A stretch of DNA of 64,000 nucleotides from UBA8941 sp963780545 (GTDB lineage: Archaea; Thermoproteota; Bathyarchaeia; TCS64): the NCBI GenBank assembly GCA_963780545.1, contig CAWACK010000010.1, positions 372,001 through 436,000 on the forward strand. The letters are read 5' to 3'. Positions 17,830-27,762 of the stretch are shown here, piece after piece. The notes under the pieces are model-generated. The model was not told where the DNA came from and ran no database searches. It saw only the letters and a list, made by a program, of their open reading frames with translations. A program made the position numbers and the translations under genes. Position 1 is the stretch's first letter. Each line of letters begins with the position of its first letter.

Positions 17830-18138
17830 ATGGGTAAAAAGAAGGTGTTGAGCGAGAAGGACCTCAAAGAGATGGTCCTCCCCAGCAAGAACGACATATT
17901 AGGTGTCGTCCAGAAGATGCTGGGCTTTGACAGGGTGATGGTGAAGTGTCAGGATGGACATATACGTGTCTGCCGAATCAGGGGTAAGATGAAGCGTAGA
18001 ACCTGGATAAGGGAGGGTGACATAGTCCTCGTCAGCCCCTGGGACTTCCAGAGCGACGAACGCGGCGAGATATTCTGGCGCTACACACAGAGCCAGGTAG
18101 ACGAGCTAAAGCAGAAGGGCATACTGAAGATAGAGTAG
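17830..18138 (+). CDS. eif1A: Translation initiation factor aIF1A
   Basis: 102 residues: a lysine-rich start (MGKKKVLSEKDLKEM), then an S1/OB fold with VMVKCQDGHIRVCRIRGKMKRR and WIREGDIVLVSPWDFQ. It binds the A site of the small subunit and helps initiator tRNA placement. A longer frame from 17752 exists, but GAGGT at 17819-17823, the TATA box at 17786 and the family N-terminus all favour ATG 17830. First gene of a block with rio1, the KH protein and topoisomerase VI, an order seen in other archaea. Confidence 0.93.
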   Translation: MGKKKVLSEKDLKEMVLPSKNDILGVVQKMLGFDRVMVKCQDGHIRVCRIRGKMKRRTWIREGDIVLVSPWDFQSDERGEIFWRYTQSQVDELKQKGILKIE

Positions 18139-18150
18139 GTTGATACCCAC

Positions 18151-18945
18151 GTGCCCAGCCAGGATAAGATGGAACGTAAGGCCGAAAAGCTGCAGAGGAG
18201 ACATGAAGAGACAGCCCTGATGCTGAATAAGGATCAAGAAGAGTTCAGGGTAACAGACGAGGTTTTCGATCGCCCAACCCTTGAGGGGATCCTCCAGCTC
18301 ATCCAGCATAAGAAGATCGACAAGATCAAAGGTGTCATAAAAGCCGGGAAGGAGGCTCACGTATATTGGGGAACTGCCCCTGATGGCAAGGAAATTGCCA
18401 TTAAGATCTACTATACATCAACATCCGACTTCAGAAAGGGGATGATGAAGTACATAGAAGGCGACCCAAGATTCAAACACATCCGAACGGACACGAAGAG
18501 CCTCATATACGCATGGGCGCAAAAGGAGTACAGTAATCTTCAGCTAGCCGAGCAAGCCGGTGTCAACTCGCCGCGCCCCCGCGCGTTCTACCGCAACATC
18601 CTTGTCATGACATTCATCGGCACCGATGGCGTCCCTGCGCCTCTTCTCAGGGAGCTCCCCCTCGAGGACCCTGTTGACTTCTATGATAAGCTCACCGACG
18701 AGATGCGCAGACTATACCAGCAGGCGGGTCTCGTCCACGGGGACCTGAGCGAGTATAACATAATGGTCTGGGAGAAGAAGCCAGTCATCTTTGACCTGAG
18801 TCAGGCGATGCTCACAATACATCCGCTTGCCGCCTCCCTTCTCGTCCACGACGTGGAGACGGTGAATACTTACTTCGTTAGGCTGGGCGTCGATGTTTAC
18901 GATAACAAGGAGTTAGAGGAGTGGGTGAAAAGTGGAGAAGCGTAA
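18151..18945 (+). CDS. rio1: RIO-type serine/threonine kinase Rio1
   Basis: 264 residues. Nucleotide-binding IKAGKEAHVYWG, KIYYTSTSDFRKG (flexible loop), catalytic loop VHGDLSEYN and metal-binding FDLSQAM are the RIO kinase motifs; the STSDF loop points to Rio1 rather than Rio2. It acts in late maturation of the small ribosomal subunit. GTG start 12 bp after aIF1A; its last codons overlap the KH gene by 14 bases. Confidence 0.93.
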   Translation: MPSQDKMERKAEKLQRRHEETALMLNKDQEEFRVTDEVFDRPTLEGILQLIQHKKIDKIKGVIKAGKEAHVYWGTAPDGKEIAIKIYYTSTSDFRKGMMKYIEGDPRFKHIRTDTKSLIYAWAQKEYSNLQLAEQAGVNSPRPRAFYRNILVMTFIGTDGVPAPLLRELPLEDPVDFYDKLTDEMRRLYQQAGLVHGDLSEYNIMVWEKKPVIFDLSQAMLTIHPLAASLLVHDVETVNTYFVRLGVDVYDNKELEEWVKSGEA

Positions 18946-19522
18946 CTATACCCGAATACCTCACGACAGGGTCGGTGTTCTAATAGGCCCAGAAGGAAGG
19001 GTCAAGGCTAGGATTGAGAAGACGTTCAATGTTAAACTCGTTATCGAAGGTGAATCAGGCAACGTCGAGGTAATCCTAAACCCAGATCAGAGCGACGTCT
19101 CAGTAATATTCACTGTAGCCAACATAGTCAAAGCGATCGGTAGGGGTTTCAGTCCCAACCGGGCCATGATGCTCGGCAACGAGGACTTCGACCTTGCCAT
19201 AATCGACCTCGAGGAGGTCGTTGGACCAAGCCACAGCGCCCAGGAGAGGATCAAAGGCCGCATCATAGGTAAAGAGGGGAAGAGCCGCGCGATCATCGAG
19301 GAACTAACTGAAACCCAGATAAGCGTCTACGGAAGCACAGTCGCCATAATTGGCAACATCGAGGCTCTTCCAACAGCCAGGGAAGCCGTCATGATGCTCA
19401 TACGCGGCAGCTTCCACAAAACCGTTTATAACTACCTCTTTGCCTACCGCCGCCAGCTCAAGAAGAATCGAGGCGAGATATGGTTCGATCAGCCCCCTCC
19501 CGCATCGGAGAGGAAGGAATAG
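18932..19522 (+). CDS. KH-domain RNA-binding protein, Dim2/Pno1-like
   Basis: 196 residues with two KH domains: the first with VGVLIGPEGRVKARIEK, the second with GRIIGKEGKSRAIIEELT (the GxxG loops that contact RNA). Archaeal Dim2 works with Rio1 and aIF2alpha near the 3' end of 16S rRNA, and the genes are coupled here as well. GTG start inside rio1. The basic tail ends in a proline/serine stretch. Confidence 0.9.
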   Translation: MEKRNYTRIPHDRVGVLIGPEGRVKARIEKTFNVKLVIEGESGNVEVILNPDQSDVSVIFTVANIVKAIGRGFSPNRAMMLGNEDFDLAIIDLEEVVGPSHSAQERIKGRIIGKEGKSRAIIEELTETQISVYGSTVAIIGNIEALPTAREAVMMLIRGSFHKTVYNYLFAYRRQLKKNRGEIWFDQPPPASERKE

Positions 19523-19523
19523 T

Positions 19524-21182
19524 ATGGATCAACAGCAGAGCGAGTACCAGTCAGTAAGCCCAAGTGACTTCTTCTACAGGAACAGGGAGATCGCAGGCTT
19601 TAGTAACCCCAGCCGAGCCATCTACGTCGGCGTTAGGGAGCTCCTGGAGAACAGCCTCGATGCCTGCGAATCCGCCCAGCTCCCTCCTGACATCTATCTA
19701 CGAATCACTGAGCTATCCTCCAGCCAAGGAAACGTTGAGAACGGGACCGCTGTATATCTCGTCAGAGTCCAGGACAACGGCACAGGGGTTCCCGCGGAGC
19801 AGATACCCGCCTGCTTCGCCCAAGTCTTCTATGGATCCAAATATACTCTGAAGCAGAGCCGTGGAACCTTCGGCATGGGTGGCACAATGACCATCCTCTA
19901 TGGGCAGATTACCACACACAAGCCTGTCATCGTCACTTCGAGTATTGGTGGAGAGATCCATGAGTTCGAGATGATGATCGACATCGAGAGGAATCAGGCT
20001 AATATCCTCAGGCATACGACCCTAGACAACCCGAAGGAGTGGCGAGGCACAATTGTAGAACTCCAGATCGAGGGCGACTATCCCCGCATCATGAGCCGAA
20101 TGATTGAGTACCTAAAGCAAACGGCGATGGTAAACCCTTACGCCGATATAACCTTCATAGACCCCAAGAACAGACTCTATCGCTTCGAGCGCGGGACGAC
20201 CACTATGCCAGCGTTACCGAAGTCGGTGCGCCCCCATCCCCACGGCATAGACGTGGAGACATTTCGGCGTCTCCTCTCATTGACGAAGAGCAGGGACATG
20301 AAGAGCTTCATGATTGATCATTTCCAGGGAGTTGGTCCAGTCACAGCGGAGAGATTTCTCACATTCGCTGGCCTTAATCCGAAGGAAAAGCCTAGCAGTC
20401 TCACTCCTGAGGAGATAGTGAAGGCAGTACACGCAGCGAAGGAGTTCCAGGACTTCATTCGACCCGACGCAAGCTGCCTCAGTCCAATTGGTCCCGAGCT
20501 CCTCGAAACAGGGATCAGGAAGGAGCTTAGTCTTACATCAGAGGACTTCATAAAAACGGTGCAACGCCCGGCCTCGACCTACACTGGCTACCCATTCATA
20601 ATCGAGGCCGCCCTCGTAGCCGGTAAGTCGGTGCGGAAGATCGGGCAGGGCACTACTCTCTACAGGTTCGCGAATCGCATCCCCCTACTTTTCGATGAGG
20701 GCAGTTGTGTAACCATGAAGGTCATCACCAAAAACATCAACTGGAAGACCTACAAGGTCGACCAAGACACCCCTCTCGTTGTTGCGGTTCACATCTGCTC
20801 GACGAAGATACCCTACAAGAGCGTCGGGAAGGAGTTCATCGCAGACCAGCCTGAGGTTGAAAAGGAGATAACCAACGCGATCCGTGAGGCAGCCCGCGAC
20901 CTCCGTATCTTCATCAGCCGCAGTTACAAGATGGAGAGACAGCGCCACAGGCTCAACATCTTCAGCAAGTATCTACCCATAATCGCCGAGTTCGCACAGA
21001 AGCTCTCAGACAGGCTGGACCTCCCTGACACGCAGAAGCTCCTCAACGAGGTGCTAGGCGAGAAATCAGAAAGTGAGGAAGAGGAGGAGAACGGTAACGG
21101 GGAGAACGGGAACGTGGAGCTGCCGGAGTCAGAGGAAATAGAAATGGAGGAGACGGAGAAGGATGTCGAAGAGGGTCAGTGA
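19524..21182 (+). CDS. top6B: DNA topoisomerase VI subunit B
   Basis: 552 residues, GHKL ATPase. N-box RELLENSLDACE, VQDNGTGVP, and RGTFGMGGTMTILYGQ form the ATP site; a helix-two-turn-helix segment and the transducer domain follow; the last ~60 residues are an acidic Glu/Gly/Asn tail. With subunit A it relaxes and decatenates DNA by double-strand passage. The frame opens at 19440, but ATG 19524, just after the KH stop, gives the family start. Subunit A begins inside its last codons. Confidence 0.94.
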   Translation: MDQQQSEYQSVSPSDFFYRNREIAGFSNPSRAIYVGVRELLENSLDACESAQLPPDIYLRITELSSSQGNVENGTAVYLVRVQDNGTGVPAEQIPACFAQVFYGSKYTLKQSRGTFGMGGTMTILYGQITTHKPVIVTSSIGGEIHEFEMMIDIERNQANILRHTTLDNPKEWRGTIVELQIEGDYPRIMSRMIEYLKQTAMVNPYADITFIDPKNRLYRFERGTTTMPALPKSVRPHPHGIDVETFRRLLSLTKSRDMKSFMIDHFQGVGPVTAERFLTFAGLNPKEKPSSLTPEEIVKAVHAAKEFQDFIRPDASCLSPIGPELLETGIRKELSLTSEDFIKTVQRPASTYTGYPFIIEAALVAGKSVRKIGQGTTLYRFANRIPLLFDEGSCVTMKVITKNINWKTYKVDQDTPLVVAVHICSTKIPYKSVGKEFIADQPEVEKEITNAIREAARDLRIFISRSYKMERQRHRLNIFSKYLPIIAEFAQKLSDRLDLPDTQKLLNEVLGEKSESEEEEENGNGENGNVELPESEEIEMEETEKDVEEGQ

Positions 21183-22260
21183 GGCCGAGCGCCAGCGTGA
21201 GGCTGTGGAAAACGCACTGAAGCAGTTGGGTAACCTCGTCTATGACCAGATTAACCAAGGCGAGTTCCCATGGGTGATGATGCAGAGCCGTAGCATCGAC
21301 AATATTCAGTACGATCCTACTGTTCGCCAGTATATTCTCGGCGACCGGATGGTCAAGCGCCACAGCCGTAATATTAAGCACATCCGCCCCTTCACACAGC
21401 TTGTCTGGACCGCTTGGTTCGCTAGGGAACTGGTGAGGCAGAGAAAAACAAGCACCCTTAGAGAAGCCTACTATTCTGCTCGTGGCCAACGCGATATCGA
21501 GTACGCCGACCAGCAGGAGTCCGACAACATTATCACCGACCTCGAAGTGGCCCTCAACAAAGCGAGGGAGAGCTTCAACATCTTCCCCGAGGAGCGCAGC
21601 GCCATATTCGGAGACATCACCATTGAGTATACGGTCCCAGGATATGAAGGGCGGCGCACGAACCTAACCGACCATCCAGATGGAATCATGGTCGGTCCGG
21701 CTGTCACGAGCTCCGAGTTTATAGATACGACCGCGAACAAAGTTCTCGTCGTAGAGAAGGGTGCAATGTTCACACGCCTCGTCGAAGAGCAGGCCTATAA
21801 GAAGTTCAACGCCATCCTCATCCACACCGCTGGCCAGAGCCCTAGAAGCACCCGCAGCATAATTCACCGCCTTAACAAGGACTGGGGGATGCCCGTCTAC
21901 ATCTTCACCGACGGAGACCCCTGGGGTGTCCACATCGCCCAAGTAATCTGCTCTGGCTCAGCCAACGCTGCCCATCTGCGAGGCCTCACAACTCCAGATG
22001 CCAAGTGGATAGGGGTTTGGGCCAGTGACATCGAAAATTACAAACTACCCACAGAGAACCTCACGGAGTTCGATAAAAAGAGGCTTACCGAACTCCAGGA
22101 TGATCCCCGCTACAAGGAGGAGCCTTGGCACAGCGAGATCGAGAAATTCATAAAGATACAGAAGAAGGCTGAGCTGGAGGCCTTCAGCCGGTATGGCCTC
22201 ACCTACATCGTCGACAAGTATCTGCCGGAGAAGATTGAGGCAGCCCAGCTTCTTAAATAA
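21163..22260 (+). CDS. top6A: DNA topoisomerase VI subunit A (Spo11-like)
   Basis: 365 residues. The DNA-cleaving tyrosine is Y104 in LREAYYSARG, and the Toprim domain has VVEKGAMF and the metal-binding FTDGDPWG. It makes the transient double-strand breaks that subunit B controls, and is homologous to eukaryotic Spo11. It overlaps subunit B by 20 bases, ensuring equal synthesis. The C-terminus is a charged helix typical of the family. Confidence 0.94.
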   Translation: MSKRVSEAERQREAVENALKQLGNLVYDQINQGEFPWVMMQSRSIDNIQYDPTVRQYILGDRMVKRHSRNIKHIRPFTQLVWTAWFARELVRQRKTSTLREAYYSARGQRDIEYADQQESDNIITDLEVALNKARESFNIFPEERSAIFGDITIEYTVPGYEGRRTNLTDHPDGIMVGPAVTSSEFIDTTANKVLVVEKGAMFTRLVEEQAYKKFNAILIHTAGQSPRSTRSIIHRLNKDWGMPVYIFTDGDPWGVHIAQVICSGSANAAHLRGLTTPDAKWIGVWASDIENYKLPTENLTEFDKKRLTELQDDPRYKEEPWHSEIEKFIKIQKKAELEAFSRYGLTYIVDKYLPEKIEAAQLLK

Positions 22261-22288
22261 CCCTAGATAGCAACCTAATGGGGTAATA

Positions 22289-22486
22289 ATGTCCAACGGG
22301 TTCAGCTTTACCTATAAAGGTCTCGCAGTGACATTCTTCGGTGTCGCCTTGCTTGTGATCGGCGGAGTAATAACCTTCTTAGCCACTCTTGCACAAGGTG
22401 GCGTAGCTAACCCCCGGGTATTCACGCCTCTGGGTTTGGTAATGATGTTGTTAGGGGTCATTCTTTTAGTGTCAAAGGGTGACTAA
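22289..22486 (+). CDS. Small membrane protein of unknown function
   Basis: 65 residues with two hydrophobic helices (LAVTFFGVALLVIGGVITFL and PLGLVMMLLGVILLV) joined by a short polar loop. No recognised family. It sits 28 bp after topoisomerase VI A and 2 bp before the nucleotidyltransferase, so it is probably co-transcribed with the latter. Coding is supported by the tight spacing and the two clean helices. Confidence 0.6.
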   Translation: MSNGFSFTYKGLAVTFFGVALLVIGGVITFLATLAQGGVANPRVFTPLGLVMMLLGVILLVSKGD

Positions 22487-22488
22487 CC

Positions 22489-23241
22489 GTGGGAATCAAG
22501 GGTCTCGTTTTAGCGGGCGGTGAGGGTACTAGATTTCGTCCCCTAACCTACTACTTCCAGAAGTGTATGATACCGGTGGGGGAGGAGCAGAAACCTATCC
22601 TTGACTATATCCTACGTCTACTCAAGTACCACGGTGTCAACCAGACAGTTCTCCTTGTTGGCTATAAGCACCAGCAGATTGAGAATTACTTCGAACATGG
22701 TGAACGATTTGGTGTCGAGATGACTTATGTTCTCGATGACCCAAATCTAAAGGGAAGTGCGAATGCTATTCTCAATGCATACAGAAAGGGAGCGATTACT
22801 GAGGAAGACACCCTCGTCGTATATTATGGGGATATCATAAGTAATTTAGATGTCGGTGCTATGGTGAAGCACCACCAGTCGACCCAAGCTGAGGCCACGC
22901 TAGCCCTTGCCCGCCGCTACAACATTAGCGTAGGTAAGGCAGAGCTCGATGGCACCAAGGTAATCAACTTCATCGAGAAGCCAGACCTTATGCAGCCCGT
23001 CAGCATAGGTATACTCGTTTTAAGTGGCTCTCTCCTCAGGGAGATGGCGAGCCTCCAGCAGCAGGGTCAGTTTAAGAGTTTCGACTTGATGGGAGATGTG
23101 ATTAGTTATCTAGTCAAGAGGGGGCGCCACATCGAGGCGTATCTCACGGATGCCTTTTGGTATGATGTCGGAAGCATCGAGCGTTACGAGAGGCTCAACC
23201 CTGAGAAGTTCAGCGAAGTAATGGGCTTTCTCCTCAAGTAG
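22489..23241 (+). CDS. Sugar-1-phosphate nucleotidyltransferase (NTP-transferase family)
   Basis: 250 residues. GLVLAGGEGTRFRPLT is the nucleotide-binding signature of the family, VYYGDIISN is the metal aspartate region and FIEKPD the sugar-binding one; YDVGSIERYERLN closes the domain. It lacks the C-terminal beta-helix found in the next gene. It makes an NDP-sugar; nucleotide and sugar are not determined. GTG start 2 bp past the small membrane protein. Confidence 0.85.
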   Translation: MGIKGLVLAGGEGTRFRPLTYYFQKCMIPVGEEQKPILDYILRLLKYHGVNQTVLLVGYKHQQIENYFEHGERFGVEMTYVLDDPNLKGSANAILNAYRKGAITEEDTLVVYYGDIISNLDVGAMVKHHQSTQAEATLALARRYNISVGKAELDGTKVINFIEKPDLMQPVSIGILVLSGSLLREMASLQQQGQFKSFDLMGDVISYLVKRGRHIEAYLTDAFWYDVGSIERYERLNPEKFSEVMGFLLK

Positions 23242-23313
23242 CATTTACCCCTTTAGGGCTTTACAGAAGTTTCATTAAGCAACCTGATCCATCCTTAATC
23301 GGCGGTAAGTCTT

Positions 23314-24402
23314 ATGAAGGCTCTAGTTCTCGCAGGTGGCTTCGGTACACGCCTAAGACCTTTAAGTTGCACGAGACCCAAGATGCTTTTTCCCATCGGG
23401 GATCAGCCTTTGATGGATTGGACACTCAAGAACCTAAGCCAGGGGGGCGTCGATACCGTTGTCATGGCGGTCAACTACATGGCGGAAGCGCTTGTTCGCT
23501 ACCTCGGCCCTACTAAATACGACCTCGGAATAATCTACAGTCGGGAGCAGCGCCCATTGGGGACAGGTGGACCCATAAAAAAGGCGAAAGACCTCCTCGA
23601 CGGTGAACCCTTCTTAGTACTCAATGGTGACGTTATTTCTGACGTGGACTACAAACGCCTCGTCGAGTTCCACAAAGCGAAGGGAGGGCTTGCCACCGTA
23701 GCCCTAATTCAGGTCCCTGACCCGAGCAGGTACGGCGCCGTGGAGCTTGATTGGGAGGGTAGAATCACTCGTTTCGTCGAGAAACCGGAGAAAGGGAAGG
23801 CTCCCAGCAACCTGATTAACGCCGGCATCTACGTTCTCGACCCCAAGATATTCGACTACATTCCAGACGGCCGCTCGGCGAGCATAGAGAGGGAGGTCTT
23901 TCCTGTTCTCGCCAATGAGCGGAAGCTCTATGGATTCGAGTTCCATGGTCTATGGACCGATATGGGTGTCCCAGACGACTACCTCAAGGCGAACCAGATA
24001 ATCCTGAGTAAGTACGAGGGCGTCAAGACCGGTGAAGGGGTCAAGATCGACCCATCCGCTAAGATCCTGTCGCCTTGCTACATTGGCTCCGGCGCCGAGG
24101 TAGGTTCAGACTGCCTCATTGGCCCAAATACGACCATCTGTGATCATGTCCTCATCGGTAAGGGTTGTAGGATAGAGAACAGCATCATATTCATTGGTGC
24201 AAGTGTGGGTGATTACACATCTGTAAAGAACGCTATCATAGGAGAGAACGCGGTTCTGGAGAGGTGGGTCAAGGTGGAGTCTGGGAGCCTCATTGGCGAC
24301 TATTCCGTGATTATGGATGGAGTGACGATCACGGAAGGGGTCTCCGTCTGCCCCAGTAAGGAAGTGAGCGAGAGCATCCTTGACCACCGCCAGGTGATGT
24401 AG
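23314..24402 (+). CDS. Sugar-1-phosphate nucleotidyltransferase with left-handed beta-helix (GDP-mannose pyrophosphorylase-like)
   Basis: 362 residues. N-terminal transferase domain (ALVLAGGFGTRLRPLSCTRPK, LNGDVISDVDY, FVEKPEKG) plus a hexapeptide-repeat domain from ~245 on (SGAEVGSDCLIGPNTTI, IGKGCRIENSIIF). This pairing occurs in mannose-1-phosphate guanylyltransferases and glucose-1-phosphate enzymes. Its last base is shared with the phosphohexomutase start. Together these genes supply activated sugars for glycoprotein or cell-surface glycans. Confidence 0.87.
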   Translation: MKALVLAGGFGTRLRPLSCTRPKMLFPIGDQPLMDWTLKNLSQGGVDTVVMAVNYMAEALVRYLGPTKYDLGIIYSREQRPLGTGGPIKKAKDLLDGEPFLVLNGDVISDVDYKRLVEFHKAKGGLATVALIQVPDPSRYGAVELDWEGRITRFVEKPEKGKAPSNLINAGIYVLDPKIFDYIPDGRSASIEREVFPVLANERKLYGFEFHGLWTDMGVPDDYLKANQIILSKYEGVKTGEGVKIDPSAKILSPCYIGSGAEVGSDCLIGPNTTICDHVLIGKGCRIENSIIFIGASVGDYTSVKNAIIGENAVLERWVKVESGSLIGDYSVIMDGVTITEGVSVCPSKEVSESILDHRQVM

Positions 24403-25764
24403 TGGGTCGGATATTCGGCACAAATGGTGTCCGGGGCGTAGCCAATAGGGAGTTAACAACCGACCTAGTTACCCGCCTCGCCGCAACATGTGGCCACGTT
24501 TTAGGCAGGAATATTGCTGTCGGTAGGGACGGACGCACAACAAGCCCCCTGTTCAGGGACGCAGCCGTCTCAGGCCTCCTCTCCATCGGATGCATTGTCC
24601 ACGACCTTAGCATCCTTCCAACGCCTGCCCTTCAGTACGCAGTCAAAAACCTCTGCCTCGACGGTGGACTCATGATAACGGCGAGCCACAACCCCCCTGA
24701 GTTCAACGGCGTCAAAGTCGTGGCTGCTGACGGAGTCGAGGTCCCGCGTAGTTTAGAGGACAAAATTGAGGAGATTTACTTCGCTGGTGGACCAAATGCC
24801 GCACCTTGGGACCATGTGGGTGAAGTCAGGCAACGTGAAGCCCTGCGCCTATACATTGAAGCGGTCGTTTCCAGGGTTGATGCCAACCTAATCAATGGTA
24901 AGAGGTTCAAGGTCGCAATCGACCCCGGAAACGGCGTCGGCACCCTCGTAGGCCCCTCAATCGCTCAGCGCCTCGGATGCACCGTTTACACTATCAACGC
25001 AGAACTCGATGGCAGGTTCCCCGGACGCGAGTCTGAGCCACGTCCCGATAACCTCGGCGACCTCCGTGAGCTGGTGAAGGCCACAGGCGCAGACATGGGC
25101 GTAGCATTCGACGGCGACGCCGATCGTAGCATCTTCCTCGATGAATATGGGAATGTTCTATGGGGGGACAGAAGCTTCGCCCTCGTCGCAAAAGACTATA
25201 TGGCGAAGCACCCAGGCGCCAAGGTCGTCACATCGGTCAGCTCAAGCAATGCGATCGTCGACGTCGTGGAGGGTGCGAGTGGCTCTATTCACTGGACACC
25301 GTGTTGGTAGCGTCGACATCAGTCGAGCGATGGTGGAGAATGGCATCGAGTTTGGCGGGGAGGAGAATGGTGGCGTAATGTACGGCCCACACCAACCCGT
25401 GAGGGATGGATCCATGACAATGTCCCTCATACTCGGTATCATGGCCAAGACAGGAAACCCCCTATCTAAGTTGGTCTCCGAGCTGCCGAGGTACGTACAA
25501 GGGAAGGACAGGGTTAGCTGCCCCAATGAGCTCAAGGCTAAGACCTTGGAGTTATTGAGAATGAAGGTCGCTGCGCCACGCGTCGAGACGATGGATGGCC
25601 TCAAACTCGTCTTCGGTGATGGTAGCTGGATACTCATTAGACCTAGCGGCACCGAGCCTATCTTTAGGCTCTACGGCGAGGCCGATACCCAGCCGAAAGT
25701 CGACAAACTCATCGCTGAAAACAAGATGCTCATAGAAAATACTGTTAAGAGCCTTAGTGCCTAA
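24402..25764 (+). CDS. Phosphohexomutase (phosphomannomutase/phosphoglucosamine mutase), frameshifted
   Basis: All four active-site regions are present but in two frames: phosphoserine loop MITASHNPPEFNG and metal loop FDGDADRS (frame from 24402), then FGGEENGGVMYGPH and RPSGTEPIFRLYGEA (frame ending 25764). The break is at 25295-25308; deleting one T at 25302 gives continuous WTPVGSVDIS as the family requires, and the total length (1363 nt) is one base over a multiple of three. The repaired protein has 453 residues, a normal length. It interconverts hexose 6- and 1-phosphates for the two upstream transferases. A sequencing error is likelier than a real lesion. Confidence 0.85.
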
Positions 25765-26443
25765 GACTCCGGGCGAGGTCTAGGAGAGCGGTCTGTGGAT
25801 CTTTCGCCTTAACAATGCCACTCGCTACAAGGATCCCCTCCGCCCCAAGCTTCTGCGCTGCGGCGACGTCATCACCGTTCGTCACCCCCGCCCCACAGAG
25901 AACCCTGATCTTCGGGTTCACATGTTTTATAGCAGAGACTGCACCCGAGATGACCTCTGGCTTCGCCTTAGAAACAGAGATGCCCGAACCAATGAGTTCC
26001 GGGGGCTCAATTGCAATGGCATCCGGTGCGAAGGCAGCTACCTGCCTCCCCTTCTCGACGGTGTCGACACAAACCACCGATGTTAGATCGACCTCCCGCG
26101 CACGCTTCACAGTCAAATTGATGACCTCGAGCGGGATCTGCCTCTCGCTGTGGTTGATTAGAGTTCCGACACAGCCAGCTTCAGCCACCGACTCAGGAAG
26201 GATGTGTCCAGTGAATTGTCCCATCCCTACTGGGTCGATGTGCTGAGCGAAGATCGGAGTCTCACTTGCCTCGATGACTATCTTGGAGTCTGCGAGCTGG
26301 GGGGCCAAGGCGATGCTTGTCCCCGTCTTCAGATGAACCTGCTCAGCGATCTTCGCGAGACCCACCGCATTCTCACCCATACCCTCCCTATACGTCTTAA
26401 GATTAACGAGTATCAGCGGATACTTAATCAAAATCGCCTCCAT
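25754..26443 (-). CDS. tpiA: Triosephosphate isomerase (archaeal type)
   Basis: 229 residues, the short archaeal form. Catalytic lysine in LVNLKTYREG, histidine in LINHSERQIP, glutamate in AIAIEPPELIGSG, and phosphate-binding GILVASGIV. It interconverts dihydroxyacetone phosphate and glyceraldehyde-3-phosphate. The frame extends to 26560 but would then run into the next gene on the same strand; the ATG at 26443 fits the family. Its 3' end overlaps the convergent phosphohexomutase by 11 bp. Confidence 0.93.
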   Translation of the reverse strand: MEAILIKYPLILVNLKTYREGMGENAVGLAKIAEQVHLKTGTSIALAPQLADSKIVIEASETPIFAQHIDPVGMGQFTGHILPESVAEAGCVGTLINHSERQIPLEVINLTVKRAREVDLTSVVCVDTVEKGRQVAAFAPDAIAIEPPELIGSGISVSKAKPEVISGAVSAIKHVNPKIRVLCGAGVTNGDDVAAAQKLGAEGILVASGIVKAKDPQTALLDLARSLRH

Positions 26444-26498
26444 GCCAGGTACCGTTGGATAAGCGCACATTGCCGCTTTTGAGCTTTCATATTCACGA

Positions 26499-27458
26499 TC
26501 ACGGCTCGACGGATAAACGAGGTGAGGACGACGCCGGCACCTTAAACCCGTTCGAGTCAAGCGAGAAGTAGTAGATACCCGGCGTTTCTGGTGTGAAAAA
26601 GATTACATAGGTGGCATCGGTGCTCGGTGCGGCAGTGAGGGTCTTGACTTTGGTGAAGATCGGTTCTGTAGTCCCCTCTTTATAGACCACACAGGTGACA
26701 TTCTGTGTAAGCGAGTGGACGCGTGTTAGGTTTCGAAGTTTGAGGGTGACAAACGGGGTATCCCCGACCTTTGAGGTGGTGATGTTGGCGCCGCTAGAGT
26801 TCTGCCAAGTCGCACTCAGAAGTTGAAGACTCGGCGCCGAGACAAGGGGGTACCGGGTGGTCGTGAAGGGCAATGTGGACTCAAAGAAGAATACATTGGT
26901 CTTTGCGTAACCACTGATGGTTACCTCCACCTCACCGCCATGCTCCGCAGCGGCTTTAGTGATCAGATCCCTTAAGGATGCCTCGTCATCGACTTTGAGG
27001 TCGAGGCTTCTATTAACGAAACTGTTGTAACCCACGTTTTGCTCTGGGAAGGGGTATGTCCTGCTAAGCACTTGTTCGCCTTCTATGTAGAAGCTGAGGG
27101 TGATGTCTGATACCTGAGGTTGTTGAACAACTATTGGACTTAATGTGATGCTAATTAGCCACTTCCTTATGTAGTCCGGCGTCTGAGTGACCTGTCCCTC
27201 CGTACCTACATATCCGGGAATAGTGATGGCAAGCCCAATATTCAGGGTCGTGTTCTTTCCCTGCATTGCATTCTGAAGATATGCGGCTATATCCTCCTCA
27301 GAGAAGTTGAGGTTCACAGACATCTTCGATACCTCGTTGTAACTACTGTATAGGTTACCGATCTCGCGTCCGACGAGTATGGCTGTGAATATAATCACCA
27401 GCTGGACGAGGCCGATGATCTCCTCCCTGGTGACAACCTTCTCCTTATTCTCAGCCAT
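26499..27458 (-). CDS. Membrane-anchored extracytoplasmic protein of unknown function
   Basis: About 319 residues. A charged start is followed by one membrane helix (EIIGLVQLVIIFTAILVG), then a long extracytoplasmic part with many Asn-x-Ser/Thr sites. Residues ~60-200 are beta-rich, and the last ~100 look like an Ig/CARDB-like beta-sandwich (VTLKLRNLTRVHSLTQNVTC ... FFTPETPGIYYFSLDSNG). No family recognised. A surface or secreted-complex role is inferred only from topology. The ATG at 27458 is chosen over 27476 because a TATA-like box lies at 27482-27489. Confidence 0.7.
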   Translation of the reverse strand: MAENKEKVVTREEIIGLVQLVIIFTAILVGREIGNLYSSYNEVSKMSVNLNFSEEDIAAYLQNAMQGKNTTLNIGLAITIPGYVGTEGQVTQTPDYIRKWLISITLSPIVVQQPQVSDITLSFYIEGEQVLSRTYPFPEQNVGYNSFVNRSLDLKVDDEASLRDLITKAAAEHGGEVEVTISGYAKTNVFFFESTLPFTTTRYPLVSAPSLQLLSATWQNSSGANITTSKVGDTPFVTLKLRNLTRVHSLTQNVTCVVYKEGTTEPIFTKVKTLTAAPSTDATYVIFFTPETPGIYYFSLDSNGFKVPASSSPRLSVEP

Positions 27459-27481
27459 CGATCTCCCCTCTGACATCGCAT

Positions 27482-27489
27482 CATATTAC
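27482..27489 (-). promoter_or_regulatory. TATA-like box of the membrane-anchored protein gene
   Basis: GTAATATG on the minus strand, 24 nt before ATG 27458. Confidence 0.35.
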
Positions 27490-27708
27490 TTTTCTGAATG
27501 TCTATGTGTTTTATCGAGAAATGATGAGTTGTGTGAGGCTTTCTTATTGAGATACGGACAAATCTTTGTGACGAAGCGCGCCTGATCGAATCCGTTATAA
27601 GTACCAGAATGTCTCAATTTTACGGGTAATTAAACTCAAGGCAAAAATCTATGCGCACGTGACGCTTATCACGCGGGATCTGGGGCGTGTAGCCTCATTT
27701 GAGAATGG

Positions 27709-27718
27709 TTTTTTAAAG
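27709..27718 (+). promoter_or_regulatory. TATA box of metG
   Basis: TTTTTTAAAG lies 44 nt before the ATG at 27763; a strong GGGAGG ribosome-binding site is at 27749-27754, so this mRNA has a real leader. Confidence 0.5.
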
Positions 27719-27762
27719 ACAATTAGACGCTATTCGTCTATAATCCAAGGGAGGCGACGCAT